From NCBI GenBank assembly GCA_028583605.1, contig CM053336.1, forward strand, positions 24,475,004-24,539,003: a stretch of 64,000 nt of DNA. Direction: 5' to 3'. A model generated the notes under the pieces. It saw nothing but the letters and a program-made list of their open reading frames with translations, did not search any database and was not told where the DNA came from. The DNA comes from Dastarcus helophoroides. Lineage: Eukaryota; Arthropoda; Insecta; Coleoptera; Bothrideridae. Below are positions 45,546-57,749 of the stretch, piece by piece; positions within the stretch are counted from its first letter, which is position 1, and each line of letters begins with the position of its first letter. Both the position numbers and the translations under genes were made by a program.

Positions 45546-46257
45546 CAACATTTTTCTCCTAGGTTGGTTTTGTTTATCGAAATTTTGATGAAAATGCAAA
45601 GTTAAAAAAAAATAAAAAATTCAATATTTCAAAAATGTTATTATTGACCCAAAAATAAACCCAAATTGTGCGAACCTGACTTGCTTTTGGTTAAATTTTT
45701 CTCGTTAAAAATACTTGAGAAGACGTTAGCACGAACGCTAATGATGGAAGTAGAGCACTTTTTCCTACAAAAAATGCGTTTTTATGCTTATACTTGGGTT
45801 TACCAAAATTCAAAAACATATTTTTAGAATCTACGTGGATATTTTTTTTTAAATCACCTAAGGATTGTGTTTCTTAAGTATTAGGATCTTATTCGAAAAC
45901 TCAAAACCAATTATAAAGCTGCTTGTCGTTTATTTATCATTTTTATTTGTACGAAATTCCAATCTTAAAGTAAAGTGTACACATTTTCTACAATTTAGCT
46001 TTATTATAAGAGTAGGGTAGGGTATCAAGAGCGTCAAGCTTTTGATTCAGCAAGAGGGTATAATATAAGTTCATGTTGGTAACGAGGATAAGCGCAATGT
46101 TCAGGCGAATTAGCGTGATGGTGATGCCCAAGCATAAGTTTACCCCATATCAAAATCGCTCAAAGCGCCTAAAGGAGTTTTCATTTGAAAAATTGACGAT
46201 CCCTGAATCTTCCTGATTTAGTAGTTCGTATTTCTCTGAACATGATAGCATCAAAAC

Positions 46258-46330
46258 ACGTTAGAGCAATTGTTGTATTTTTAAATTCTTCTTAGTTTCA
46301 AGGGACAAGGTTGGTATATCAGCTCCCTAA
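46258..46330 (-). repeat. Dispersed repeat D fragment
   Basis: CACGTTAGAGCAATTGTTGT and TTTCAAGGGACAAGGT match repeat D. Confidence 0.6.
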
Positions 46331-47394
46331 TTTCATTTTAAAATGGTTATTAACTCCCCGGTGCATAAAATTCAATATAATGCTAAAATATGATACATGG
46401 GGACCCTAAAATCTTGCTTGAATGAACTCAATATCCTGCCTCCAAGAAAATTTTTTTGTCCTGTAGTCGGTACGAAGTTTAACCTTAAGAAAAATTTGTT
46501 ATTTTTTTAGATTTTAAAAACTTTTAATTTGGAAAGAAAACATTGTGTTAAAATATTTTGCTTTAAAGTTTAATATTGATGTGTTTGTATTTTTTCCCGA
46601 ATCATTGAATTTGAATTCATCAATTTGATCTTTTCTAAAAATTTTAAACTTTAAGTAAAATCTCGAATTAAAGTGTCATGGATTTAGAAAGTAAATCGAA
46701 TATTCAAATATAATATTAAAATTATCTTATTTGAATCAAAAATTTATAATTTTAGAAATTTTATTTACTCAACGTAGTTTTTCCCAAAATTCGAGTTTTT
46801 TGTCTAAAATTTTGGATCCAACCAAAATTATAAATTATTGTTATAGAAATTTGAATGTGGTTTTTAAAAATTTTGATACAAAGTTTCGACTTTTTCTCGA
46901 AAATTCAAATTAACACGGTGGCCAAAATAATGTCTACATTTCATTTTCTTCGGTAGTGTTATTCTTATTGAGTGGCTACAACAAAGCATACATCTTTGAA
47001 CAATTAAGTCAAAGTATTATAGCTTAAATAAATTACTCACAAGTACTGCAACAACTACAACTACTTACAGATTTTAAATTTTTTCAAGCGCACTTCAAAT
47101 AAACAGTTACATCTAATTTTTTAAAATGGCCATTTTCAGTTTTTGTAAATAAAATCAAGACCAATTGAAACTCAAAGATTTGTTTAGCGAAATAATATTA
47201 GGCATTAAATTCTGCACTACTTTTTCTATTTAAGCTTTCTTGTATCTTCAATGGTTTACGAGATCCCTATATTAAAAATCAAATTTGGTTCAGCCCGTAT
47301 ATTTGTTGCCCATTATATTTAAACTGACATCAGACAACAACGCCTAACTGGTGATCTACTGGCATAAGCTACTCATATCTATAACTCAGCTATG

Positions 47395-48490
47395 AAAAAA
47401 GATGATGAGGCTAGTGGTATTGAATACCTCAAACGTCTTCGAGAGAGTTTGTTACAGACCTCTTCTCGCTATATTAACATCTAATGGTCTTCCTCTTGGA
47501 CTGGCATTTAATATCCAGTTTTCCCGTAAAATCTCTTCAGGTTGTCGGAGATGGCGTCTCATCCGAGACATTTGTGATTAATGCAGTGGTGCTCAGGGGT
47601 CTGTCCTGTCTTCTACTTTGTTACTGTTACACATAAACGATATCTTAGCTTTAATTTTCAATCCGATATACAGCTACGCAGATGACAGCAGCCTAGTGTC
47701 ATGTTCTTTCTACGACAAACCATTATTCGTCACTGCTTTGGATCGACCAAGAAAACAGCAGATAGAGATGATTAATCAGGATCTCGAAATCATTCTGGAA
47801 TGGAATAAAAAAAATCTGGTCGACTTCAACGCCTCAAAAACTCAGGTTGCGGTTGTCTCTAAGAAAACATTAAGGGATAATGCAACAGACATACTAATGG
47901 ACGGTAAAATCCTTTCAATGGGATCCAATTTGCCTATCCTAAAAGTGAATGCGAGCACTAACTTTTCTTGAGACGGTCATGTACGCGCCATTGCCAAGAC
48001 CGCCTCTCAGAAGCTGGACTTTCTTTTTAGGGCTAAAAAGTACTTTACAACTCATCAGCTACTTACAATGTACAAAGCTCAAGTTGAGCCAACCCTAAAA
48101 TACTGTTTTCATGTTTGGAGTTTAGCCCCAAAGCAGACTGTAGCTCTGACAGAATTCAGAGAAGAGCGATTCGCCTAATTAATGACGAGAGTTTTACCAA
48201 TTCTTTTAAAACACTAGAGCACAGGTGGATCGTTGGTGGGTTGACCCTCCAGGGGCAAGACTTTGAAGCATACAGGACGTCAAAGACAGAAAATTCCAGT
48301 GCGGTCCAGCTTGACACAGTGAGGACTTCTGCCTACGGAGACACTTTTTTCTATAGAACTTTTAAACTATGAAACTCGTTACCAAACAAAATTTTCATCA
48401 AAAAAACAACCTCTCCGTGTTTAAGAAGGCGATTCATCGCCATCTATCCTTGTGTCCGCATCCTTCTCGCAGTGCTTTGAAAGCATAATG
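47395..48490 (+). pseudogene. Non-LTR retrotransposon RT fragment
   Basis: Open pieces at 47618-47971 and 48115-48372 plus neighbouring frames form the second half of a LINE reverse transcriptase. GAQGSVLSSTLLLLHINDIL leads to SYADDSS (47664-47690; the YADD catalytic box is intact), then INQDLEIILEWNKKNLVDFNASK and a thumb/C-terminal region (KTASQKLDFLFRAKKYF, YKAQVEPTLKYC). The end near 48370-48480 reads LWNSLPN-like and HRHLS. Upstream RT motifs are only hinted at (47440-47580). Stops and shifts show it is dead. The clade is not resolved. Confidence 0.85.
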
Positions 48491-49315
48491 ATGTTGCCCT
48501 TTGCAGGTGAATTGGACATAAAAAAAACTTTTTCAAATATGTACACTAATATTTGGCAGTTTTATAACAATTTTCCCGAAGTCATGCACAATAACAAATA
48601 AGTAATCGAAGGAACAGAGCAAGTAAAAGTGGGCTATATAAATAATAAACAATATATCTAATTGTCAAATAATTGTTTTGTTGTAGAGTTGAAATCAAAC
48701 TTAATATGCTAATGTTGTTATCAGAGAGCAAGAAAAATGAAAAAATGAAAGCACTTTTGGGAGAAAAACAAATTTCGTATTAAAATATTGTTTTTGGGCT
48801 TATTATTAAGTGGTCATAAAATTAGGTTTTGTTCATAGCACTTTAATTTTTCCTCAACATTCTGTCTTCAAATTTTAAACCGAAAAGTTTAAGAATATTT
48901 TTACGAAAATATTTAGGTTTTTTCCTTTATTTTGTTATAGTTATAAAAGTTTAAACTTGAAAATTGTACGTCTTTCTAAAATTTAAGCATTAAAGTCGAA
49001 GTGTCGGGATAAGTCCTTGTTTTGTAAATTTGTCTTTTTTTAAAATTTGATTTTATTTTTAAAATTTTTTAGTTTATTAAAGTTTGTAGTTTTGGCCGAC
49101 TTTTAATTAAAACTGAAACTACGGGCAAAATTACTCTTTAATTTGATTTAATATGGGTAACTATCGAAACAGAACGTAATGTGAATAAGTTGACTAACGT
49201 GTATTCCTGGTTTTACGTGTAAACAATGTTCATTAACTTTTTCTCAAAAAATAAGACACATATTAGACTTATATTTTATACATATACGACTAAAATACAC
49301 CTAATAAGCAAAAAA
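48491..49315. other. AT-rich DNA downstream of AMSH, nothing recognised
   Basis: 48700-49090 is degenerate A/T sequence. AATAAGACACA near 49250 (wrong strand for AMSH) is not called. No coding signal. Confidence 0.4.
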
Positions 49316-52300
49316 TTAGTTTCTTAAATCAATGACTTCGATTGGTGCACCCTTATCGACCCGCACGTGAAAGGCTTTATTCCAGAGCACATTTTCAGTG
49401 GAGTGAGTGTGGAACCCCTTCTTGTTGCAATTTCTTATCAATGGTAGGCCATGCCTTTGAGTTAAATTAAAAATACCAGTTTGCATGTATTTTGCAGAGC
49501 AAACCACAGCGATTGCCTCAGGTAGAAAAGTCTGAATAGCGCACTGAAAGTGCATGTCTACACTGGATAAGTATGGTGTCTCTTCAGGATGAGTATGAAT
49601 CCAGCCTAAAATTTCGAAATAAGGCTTTTAATTTAAAAAAATTTAATCATTAATCTAGGCTTAGCTAATTATATTGAGTTAAGGTATACACGTAAAAACT
49701 AATTTTTCTATTATTTTTACATTAAAAATACATTTTCTTGCATTCGATAATGATCTTTTTTCAGCGCGTACAGGATGCCTCGTGTGAAAAGGACAATAAT
49801 AGATAAATGCTCAGTCGACCAAACGCGTAGCCCAACGCTATGAACCTTATATCACAAATTTTAACCGATATACCTTAATTTTTATCTTTTCAGTTAAAAG
49901 TCCGCTTTTTGTTATAAAAACCACTCTTCCATTATTTGATTGATGTTAACAACCAATCTAGGCACATTTTTAAAGTTGCGTTAAGTTTTTCATATTATAC
50001 CACCCTAATTGATGAAGATATGGATTTCTGTTGTCATTTTTTTCGCATCCTGTCGTTTTTCTTATCTCTTCTTGCCAAATTAACATCTTATGGTTTTTCT
50101 CCTGAACTTTGTCAGTTGACATCCAGTCTTATCGCTGGCAGACCTCTGATGATGATCAGTCTCTTTTCCATAAGAACTTTTATGAAAGATGCTCGCAGAA
50201 AGTAATAGAATTGATCTTTTCACGGGCAAGGTTTTGCAGGTACACAAGACAATCGGAGATAGCAAATTCTTTTGCGGTCCAGCTTGACGCAGCGTAGGCT
50301 TCTGTCAACGTAGACTCTTTTTTTTTTGTAGAAATTTCAAGCTATGGAACTCGCTACCGAACTGAATTTTTCCCGAAAATTAAAACCTACCCTTATTTAT
50401 GAAGGCGGTTTTTGTCATCTACCCTTATTTTCGCATTTTATTTGTAGAGCTTTGAGGGTATATAATAGTGCAGCTTTTGTCAGTGAATTTAACTATAAAA
50501 AAGTCTTAGACAATCATAGCAGTCAAAACCAATTGAACAGGTAAAAGTCGGTAATTTTACTCCGCAGATAAGTGTTTGAACTGCAACCAGGCATATTTTA
50601 CAAAGGTTGATAAATTTATTAGTTTTCGCACTTACTTACCTTTGAAAATTGAGACGCATTTTCGAGATATAAGGTTAACAGAGTAAGAAATGCGAGGCAT
50701 AAGTACCCTTTTTCTTTTTTTGTTTGTGTTTGCTGAGTTATAAAGGTGAGTTATTACTGAAAACGTAAAGTTTCTTTTTTGGTCTAACTTTTTATTGGTA
50801 GCTTAAAAATAGCACATTAGTTTCTCAAGGTTAAAAATTTGTAATATTTGAAAAATTATACATAGCATCAACAAGAAAAGAAAAAGATAACATAAGGGTA
50901 TGCATCTATGTATTGGCAGAAGCTATCTAGCATACAACGGTAAAAACATTACGAGTTGGTTAAATCGAAGGTTTCCTCAGAGATGGATCGGACGATATAA
51001 GCTCGTGGCTTTGGCCATCGAGGGGCTCTGCGTTGACCCCATTGGATTTCTAGATATACGTAACTGTTAAGCATTAGTGGACAGCACTTTTGTTGGTATA
51101 TCTTGATAGCCAGAATTTAAATTTCCCCAATCAAATAATGGCAAGAAAAGAAGAAGCCCTTCGTAGAGCCATGTCGGTTGCACAATATTCACGTATTTAT
51201 CAAAAATGCAAACCGACGTGAAGTTCCTTGTTTCTTTTAATAGGGATGACTATTCTAAATAGTTTTTTGTAATCCATAAAATTGGTGCTACGTATGATTT
51301 TTGAGATATTACATTTTTTTACCTCGCAAAAGTAGTTAACTATTGGTGGATAAACAATAAAACCCTACACCAAACACATGACACTGCGTTACCAATAATA
51401 ATTCACCTGCATCTTTTAGAATAAATAAAAAAAATAAGAAAAAATGGTGCAGCTGCCTAGAGTTTTTGACTTCCCAATCTCTACCTCCTGAAAATTTGTC
51501 TGAATTTTTTAAGGTGGGTACCGTTGAAAAGTTGATGAAGCAACCTTTGTAAAATTCGCAAACTTGTACCTCAAAAATTAGCATGAACAATTACGATTGA
51601 CGGCGTTAACCTACCTTTTTGATGGGAGGACTATCCCTCGGTTATTGATGTTACCCTCTGGGATCCCTGTGTATTTACATTCATTACCTACATTAATAAA
51701 ATAATCTAATATATTCATCAATACTCCTTTTCTTTTCTTTACTCTTAAAATCAATTACCTTATAAGATCACTGAGACAACCTGCACGCATATTTGAACAA
51801 AAATCATCAAATTTCAAACCTGATGGATGAAATTTAAATATTTTCCAAATTTTTTACTTCACTGGCTCAACTATTTGGTGAATTATAGCATTTCCAATCA
51901 AATATTTTTTGGTTAAATATTAATTTCGTCTGTGATCAAGCTTTTATTATTAAAGTTTGTAAATTACTCACTTACCTATTACAACAAATCCATTACGATA
52001 CTCATTTACTTCTTCATAATTAATCAAATGAAAATGATCAGGTAAACCTTTCTGCTTAGGAATCAGCAGATGCGTAATAATCAGATCGTGTTGTTCATCG
52101 GAACCCAGAAGAAAACCAACAGTTTCGTTTCTCTGCACTGTATTTTTATAGGCTTTGGCCTGAAAGATCACGGTGGCCGCTCCCGGCAAAACGACTCCCC
52201 TCATTGCCAAAGTTCTGCTGGAGGCCAGCCTCAACGTAAAACCCTGAACCATAGTGGTAAGCTTCCGCTCTTTCGCCACAGAAGGCCCAGTACCTTCCAT

Positions 52301-52807
52301 ATCTTTGCCAGCTAGAGCTAGACCACTTATAGTCATCTCGCTCGGGCTGAGGTACATCGAATAACTTACATCTGTGGACAAATCTTCCTCGCATTCCCTT
52401 TTATATTGGTCAGCCTGTTGACATTTTCTCGCTAACAATTTTAATTTCAGTTCGGTAATCTTCGTTTGCATTCGCTTCGATTTTAGTTGAATCGAAGAGA
52501 CTTTCTCCGGATTCATTCTTTTAATTTGTGGATGCTGTTTGATGCGTTTTTCGAAGATATAATTGTATTTTAGGCATAAAATATACGCATTTTCGTACTG
52601 ACACGTTTGCTCGAAAAAATCTATAGCTTGAAGAATGCCATCTCCTACTTCGTAGTATTTTTTGATGTCAAAGTAGGGATTTATTACAACAGAACTGTAA
52701 TCCCTCTCTAGGTATTCCAGATACTTTTGTGGGTTTATTTTAATTTGTTTCTCACGCGGCAGAAATATATAATTATCGTTGCTGCTCAAATCAGAATCAC
52801 TATCCAT
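49316..52807 (-). CDS. AMSH/STAMBP-like JAMM deubiquitinase (two exons)
   Basis: Exon 1 is 52807-51976 and exon 2 49605-49316, joined across a 2370-bp intron (AATAG|GTAAGT donor, TTTTAG|GC acceptor); the product is about 373 residues. I chose the ATG at 52807 (MDSDSDLSS) because the 27 residues before it, from 52888, are hydrophobic and unlike AMSH. Residues about 20-125 resemble the USP8-dimer/MIT-like domain that binds ESCRT-III. The MPN+ catalytic domain spans about 205-373: catalytic Glu in ETVGFLLG, zinc ligands in WIHTHP and SSVD, the D-M-H histidine, and Cys/His of CNKKGFHTHS for the second zinc site are all kept, with an insert around NYEEVNEYR. The splice junction restores G-W-I-H-T-H-P. 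AMSH enzymes cleave K63-linked ubiquitin on endosomes. The linker is short compared with vertebrate AMSH. Further upstream exons cannot be excluded. Confidence 0.93.
50085..50450 (+). pseudogene. LINE fragment in the AMSH intron (antisense)
   Basis: LAKLTSYGFSPELCQLTSSL at 50072-50135 matches the RT of the LINE type at 47395. After an internal deletion the 3' part (ANSFAVQLDAA, then TATGGAACTCGCTACCGAAC) matches 48295-48390. It is on the strand opposite AMSH and is non-functional. Confidence 0.7.
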
Positions 52808-53025
52808 AATAATAGGATTTATATGAATATTTAGACAAAAAACAGCAAAATAACTTAGAATAAAATTAACTGACAGCACTTGTGACATTCACATGAGTAG
52901 ATAATTATTTAGTATGTGCGTGTCAGTAGACAGTAGACATTATGATGCACTAGCTGCCACCTACGTCTTACGACTTTTCTCACCTATAGGGATATGATTA
53001 AAAGATAGGATTTTGTAAACCTTGT
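52808..53025 (-). promoter_or_regulatory. AMSH 5' flank, limited by a hAT insertion
   Basis: About 220 bp between the AMSH ATG and the hAT element at 53026, including the relatively GC-rich stretch 52915-52985. The promoter is presumably here or split by the insertion; no TATA box or specific motif is claimed. Confidence 0.35.
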
Positions 53026-54812
53026 CAGTGGCGGCTCGCATATAGGCACTGCGGAACTGCACCCCCCCCCCCAACTTCCATCTATCAATAACCTTTAATA
53101 TGAGGTCCTTTTTCCTTTGTTCTTTCTTTATATGTATGTGTACAACATACATATAACCCTTAAGGTTAATATCAGTAGCAATGCCCCAATTTATGAAAAA
53201 AGATACAAACGTAATATCTGTTTGGAGTAAGGAACTGTGCGATCCACAGTTTCAACGACGACGTATTTGAACGTTGTACGTTTGCGCGCATAGAAAGCTT
53301 CATATGCTACTGCAAAGGCGAGAAAGCACTGCTCTTTCTGCAGTACTGACCGTGGTGAATTGGATTAGCAGCTACACTATGCCATTACAATCTACCCGGC
53401 AAAACGCTAAAGCTTGCGTCTTTTAATGCGTGTTGTAGAAAAGCAACATTACCTCCAACAAAAAATGCTTTATGTTGCAAATAATTAATATTCAATTAAA
53501 TATTGTTTGTCAGTTGGGATTAGTATTAATTTAGTTAATCTACTTAAGAAAAAAGTTTTATGTAACTATTTCAAAAAAAAAATAAAAACCTTTGAAGACA
53601 ATTTGTTTTTGCAAAAATAAACTATTTTATAAAAAATAATTTATTTTTATTTTTAAAATCTTATTTTAATAGTTAACGATAAATAATGAAATGATAATTT
53701 TCTACCTTAAGTCATGCAATAATCTTCTAAATTAAAGATTAAAATAAATTTTGTTTTAAAAAATTTATTTTTAAATTTTGCCTTTATACTCAAATTTCAA
53801 CCTTTTGTCGAATACTTAAATATGAAATGTCGATTTATTTTTAAAATCACAATAACAATTTTTTAAATAAATTTGGAGATTTTTTAAAATCTCGATTTCA
53901 ATCATGAGCTTTCGACTATATTTTTTGTAATATTGAATTTTCTTGCAGTTACGATGCCCAGTTTATTTTTCTTTGATAAAAAATAAATGCAATCTCGAGA
54001 AATTAGTGTGTTTAAGTTAATGGATATACAGCCAATTTCAAAACTGCTAGTTTAGAATTAAGAAATTCAAAGTACTGTAAGTCTGTGAGAATCCTTCAAA
54101 AACACTCGTGGCAGAAGCTAAAGAAGTGTGTGACTGTATAATTGTTGATATATTGGACAGATATTCTTCCACTAACTATTTAGTGGCTACTAAATTGTTC
54201 GACAAGACACGCTTCTCTGCTTTTAAGAATGAACATCCCACAGAAAGGATAGTACTGACCACTGATGCATATCCCATGATTGACAAAGAACAATGTTTAA
54301 CTGAACTAAAGGCATTTTATTCTAGGTCTGATATTCGTGATTATAGTAAATTAATTGATCTGCCAAAATTTATCTTGGAAAATAATTTAGATGATGTTTT
54401 TAGTGAAATTATAAAATTAATTAAAATACTTTTGACAATGCCTATGACTACTTCAGAGACAGAACGCTGCTTTTCAGCACTAAAAATAATCAAAATTTTT
54501 CTACGAAGCAGTATGAAATGCAGTGCTTTAAATTAAAAAAGATTTCTTCATTTCTCATCCAGAGATCAAAAAGAATTATCGATCTTTTCGCACAAACTAA
54601 AACAAGAAGAATAGATTTTACTTTTAAATGAAATTTTGAACTGTTACCATTTAATATGTAAAAAATATTGATTTTGTAACTTTAGGATCTTATCAAGTTT
54701 TCAAATAAATTTTCTATCTAGACATATTTATTTTCTTTAGCATAATTCTAAAATAAAGGCTCAACATTTTCTGGAGCAGCACTCCATTAATTTTAGTCAC
54801 GAGCCGACACTG
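53026..54812 (+). mobile_element. hAT element with transposase remnant (1787 bp)
   Basis: The ends are CAGTGGCGGCTCG and, inverted, CAGTGTCGGCTCG. Perfect 8-bp duplications AACCTTGT lie at 53018-53025 and 54813-54820. It contains the C-terminal part of a hAT transposase and about 450 bp of A/T-rich filler (53480-53990). Internally deleted and non-autonomous. Confidence 0.93.
54108..54630 (+). pseudogene. hAT transposase C-terminal fragment
   Basis: The frame 54108-54536 ends in the hAT dimerisation motif, TMPMTTSETERCFSALKIIK, followed by FLRSSM. A frameshifted continuation reads IIDLFAQTKTRRIDF near 54575-54615, a usual end for this transposase group. Upstream, a KEVCDCIIVDILDR stretch matches the region before the dimerisation domain, but the catalytic core and zinc finger are gone. 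The family is well supported by the element ends and 8-bp duplication. Confidence 0.88.
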
Positions 54813-54924
54813 AACCTTGTATTATATTACGTATTGGATTTTTTCAAAGAACTCTTGAATGTAAAACCCTACTAATGATTATAAATTATTTCTCTAAAGA
54901 TAACGGCTTGGCTACCATACTTCA

Positions 54925-55005
54925 TACTTTCTTTGTTTCAGGGGACAAGATTCATAGGTCAATTTTTGAAGATAACCTAGGATCAGCCGGTTCCAGCAAA
55001 AAAAA
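54925..55005 (-). repeat. Dispersed repeat D fragment
   Basis: TTTGTTTCAGGGGACAAGAT and GAAGATAACCTAGGATCAGC match repeat D in inverse orientation. Confidence 0.65.
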
Positions 55006-55848
55006 ATATGCTGATTACGACATTACTATATTTTAAATTTATTATAGGTTTAAATTTAATTGGTATATTTTATTAAAGATTTAAATTAAACATTTTCAAG
55101 ATAATAAAGTCTCGAACAAAAGGACGAGTTACGTGTATTTTCCAAAATTTTCAGAACATAATCTATATTTAAATAATAACCACAAAGTCTATAATCTTTT
55201 TTAGCTCAAATTTAAACACAAAATTAAAAGAAAACATTTCAAATAAGAACAAATTTGAATTTATTTTAAAAGACTGAATTTTAAAAGAAAGTCTGTAGGG
55301 GAAGGAAAAATATGTCGAATTTAAATTCAAAATTTCACGGACATATTTGTATCTTTGGGCTTAAGGTCAAAATTTTGTAAAATCAAATTAAAATTATAAA
55401 GGAAATATGTAAAACTTGTCTTCAAAGTCAAAATTTTGAAAAAATTTAAAATTTTTAGTTTGAACTTTGTTAAGTTTGAATTTTAAAAAGTAACTAAACA
55501 AAATGATCATAATGTAGTAATAAAGGATTAACAGACTTTTCAATTTATTCTCAGCTTTGCAAATTTATTTTGAAGTTTTAATAATTAAGGCAAATATTTG
55601 AATTTTTTGTTGCCGATGAAAACCAAGATCTTGATTGAAGCTTAGAATTTTTAAAAGAACTTAATTTTAAAGTAAAAGATTACAGAAAAAATGTAATATT
55701 GCAGGCTGTTAAAAAATTTAAATTTTAAATTAAAACATTGGTTTTTATAAATTAACTAGTTTCGATCAGAGTTGAAAAAAAAACACTATAAATTAATTTT
55801 CAAGATAAAATTATCAATAATATTACTTTTGCAGTCTAAATTAACATA
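55006..55848. other. Degenerate A/T-rich DNA
   Basis: AAAATTT-rich sequence like the hAT interiors; no termini or genes seen. Confidence 0.5.
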
Positions 55849-55850
55849 TA

Positions 55851-57739
55851 CAGTGTGTCGCCACGACCGATATCTGGCAAAGTACTCATCCAAAACATTT
55901 AAAGATTTAGCAAATTAGCAAAAATGATAGGACCAACAACTAAAATATTCGCCAATGTATAGTATTTCTGGTTATACCAGTACCCTATATGTTTTTGCAT
56001 TTTTGGATTTAATTTAATATTTTAACGCCACTTTAAATAACAAACATTGTTTACAAAACTTATAGTTTTTGAGATAATTGGATTTTTATAAAAAAATTTG
56101 ACAGATGCAAGGTCCCATGAAATTCTTTGTACCTTTTTATAGAAACTTGGTATTTATTTCATATTTGGTACGTTAGTAAAACAGATATGGAGCTATCTTG
56201 CACAACTTTTATGGATTAAAAACATTATACTGAGTGGTGATTTCACGAATATACACTTTGGTAAATTTAAACAGCGGTAACTTTGTTATCTTAGATGGAA
56301 CACCCTATATTTTTTAACCTATCTAATACAGATATAAATTTTTTCTTAACTAATACAGGCATTGCGAGAGTTTCTTTTACAGCTTTTAGAAATAATTGCA
56401 ATTTTAACATTTTTATTTTTATTCCGGGGTCATTGAAATCTTATTGAGCAGCATATCAATGACATATTAAGTAGGAAAAAATGAAATGTACTTAAAAAAA
56501 ACAATCTATATCGACATCTTAATTATGAAACAATCAGCAAAATTACTTATAGTAGTTCATAGTGTGGTATGAAGCTACAATTAAAACATGACTAGTTGAC
56601 ATAATTGAAAATCTTATTTCGACATTTTTATTATCAACAACAGATTTTCTTCTGAAACTATACATTTAAATTATGAAACAATCAGTAAAATTACTTATAG
56701 CAGTTCATGGTATATGATAAAGGTAAAATTTAAACATGACCAGTTGACATAATTAAGAATCATATTTCGACATTTTTATTACCAACAACAGATTTTCTTC
56801 TATCTAATTTCTCTTTGACGGAGTCGAAATTTGTGAGATTTTGTGCCATTCTCTTTATTGAATTTTATGGGGGGGCTTTATTGAATATCCAACAGCAAAT
56901 TTATCACTGTATCATATGTTTGTGATATTTCTCTGTTACATCATCAGAAAATAATAAACAATTTAAAATTATTCTCAATATTAAAAACATAGTCAGGCAT
57001 GTTTCCATTTAAGCTCCACCAGACACTATAAAACAAACTATAAATAATTTGATAAATGACTTCCTGACAGTATAATTGATAGAGAATATTTCTACTCATA
57101 CTGTCATTGATGTGCAACGCGATAAGAGTTCATTTAATGTGAAATGGCAAAATAAAGTAAAAAATTGCAATTATTTCTAAAATTTGCAAAAACAACCTTT
57201 AGAAAGTTTACATGAGGTGAAACATAACAAAAATCTACATAACATAGGCTAAAAAAATATGGGGTGTTCCTTTGAGATGACAAATTTATCGCTGTTTGAA
57301 TTTACCAAAATATACAGACCTGAATTCAATGCTCGCTATAATGTTTTTAAACTTAAAAAGTTGTGCAAGATAGCTTTGTATGTATTCCACTCACATACCA
57401 AATATAAAATAAATATCTAGTTTCTGGAAAACGAATTTCGTGGAATCTTGCATCCTTCAAATTTTTTTATAGAAATCCAATTATCTCAAAAACTATAAAT
57501 CTCAGGGAACAATATTTGTACCCTTAAAATATTAAATTAAAGTCAAAGATGCAAAAATATGTAGGGTATCGTATTTAAAATAACGAAGTTGATGTCAAAT
57601 TCTGGTATAACCAGAAATACTACAACTTTGTAAATATTTGTGTTAATACTATAATCTTTGCAAAATTGTCAAATTTTTAAATGTTTGGATAAGTAGTTTG
57701 CCAGATATCGATCGCGGCGATTCCCGGTGGGACACACTG
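55851..57739 (-). mobile_element. Family B foldback element, copy 2 (1889 bp)
   Basis: The ends are CAGTGTGTCGCCACGACCGA and, inverted, CAGTGTGTCCCACCGGGAAT, flanked by TA (55849-55850 and 57740-57741). The asymmetrical centre is in reverse orientation relative to copy 1 (ATTTCGACATTTTTATTA at 56617 against its complement in copy 1 near 20840). A segment of about 140 bp at the centre is duplicated (CAATCAGYAAAATTACTTAT at 56532 and 56671). No coding frame. Confidence 0.87.
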
Positions 57740-57749
57740 TACAGTATTA

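Larger units (their letters stand above)
44231..47394. other. AT-rich intergenic DNA with two repeat D fragments
   Basis: No gene is recognised. Degenerate A/T sequence is prominent at 46480-46910. A GC-richer patch at 45125-45190 is unexplained. Confidence 0.45.
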
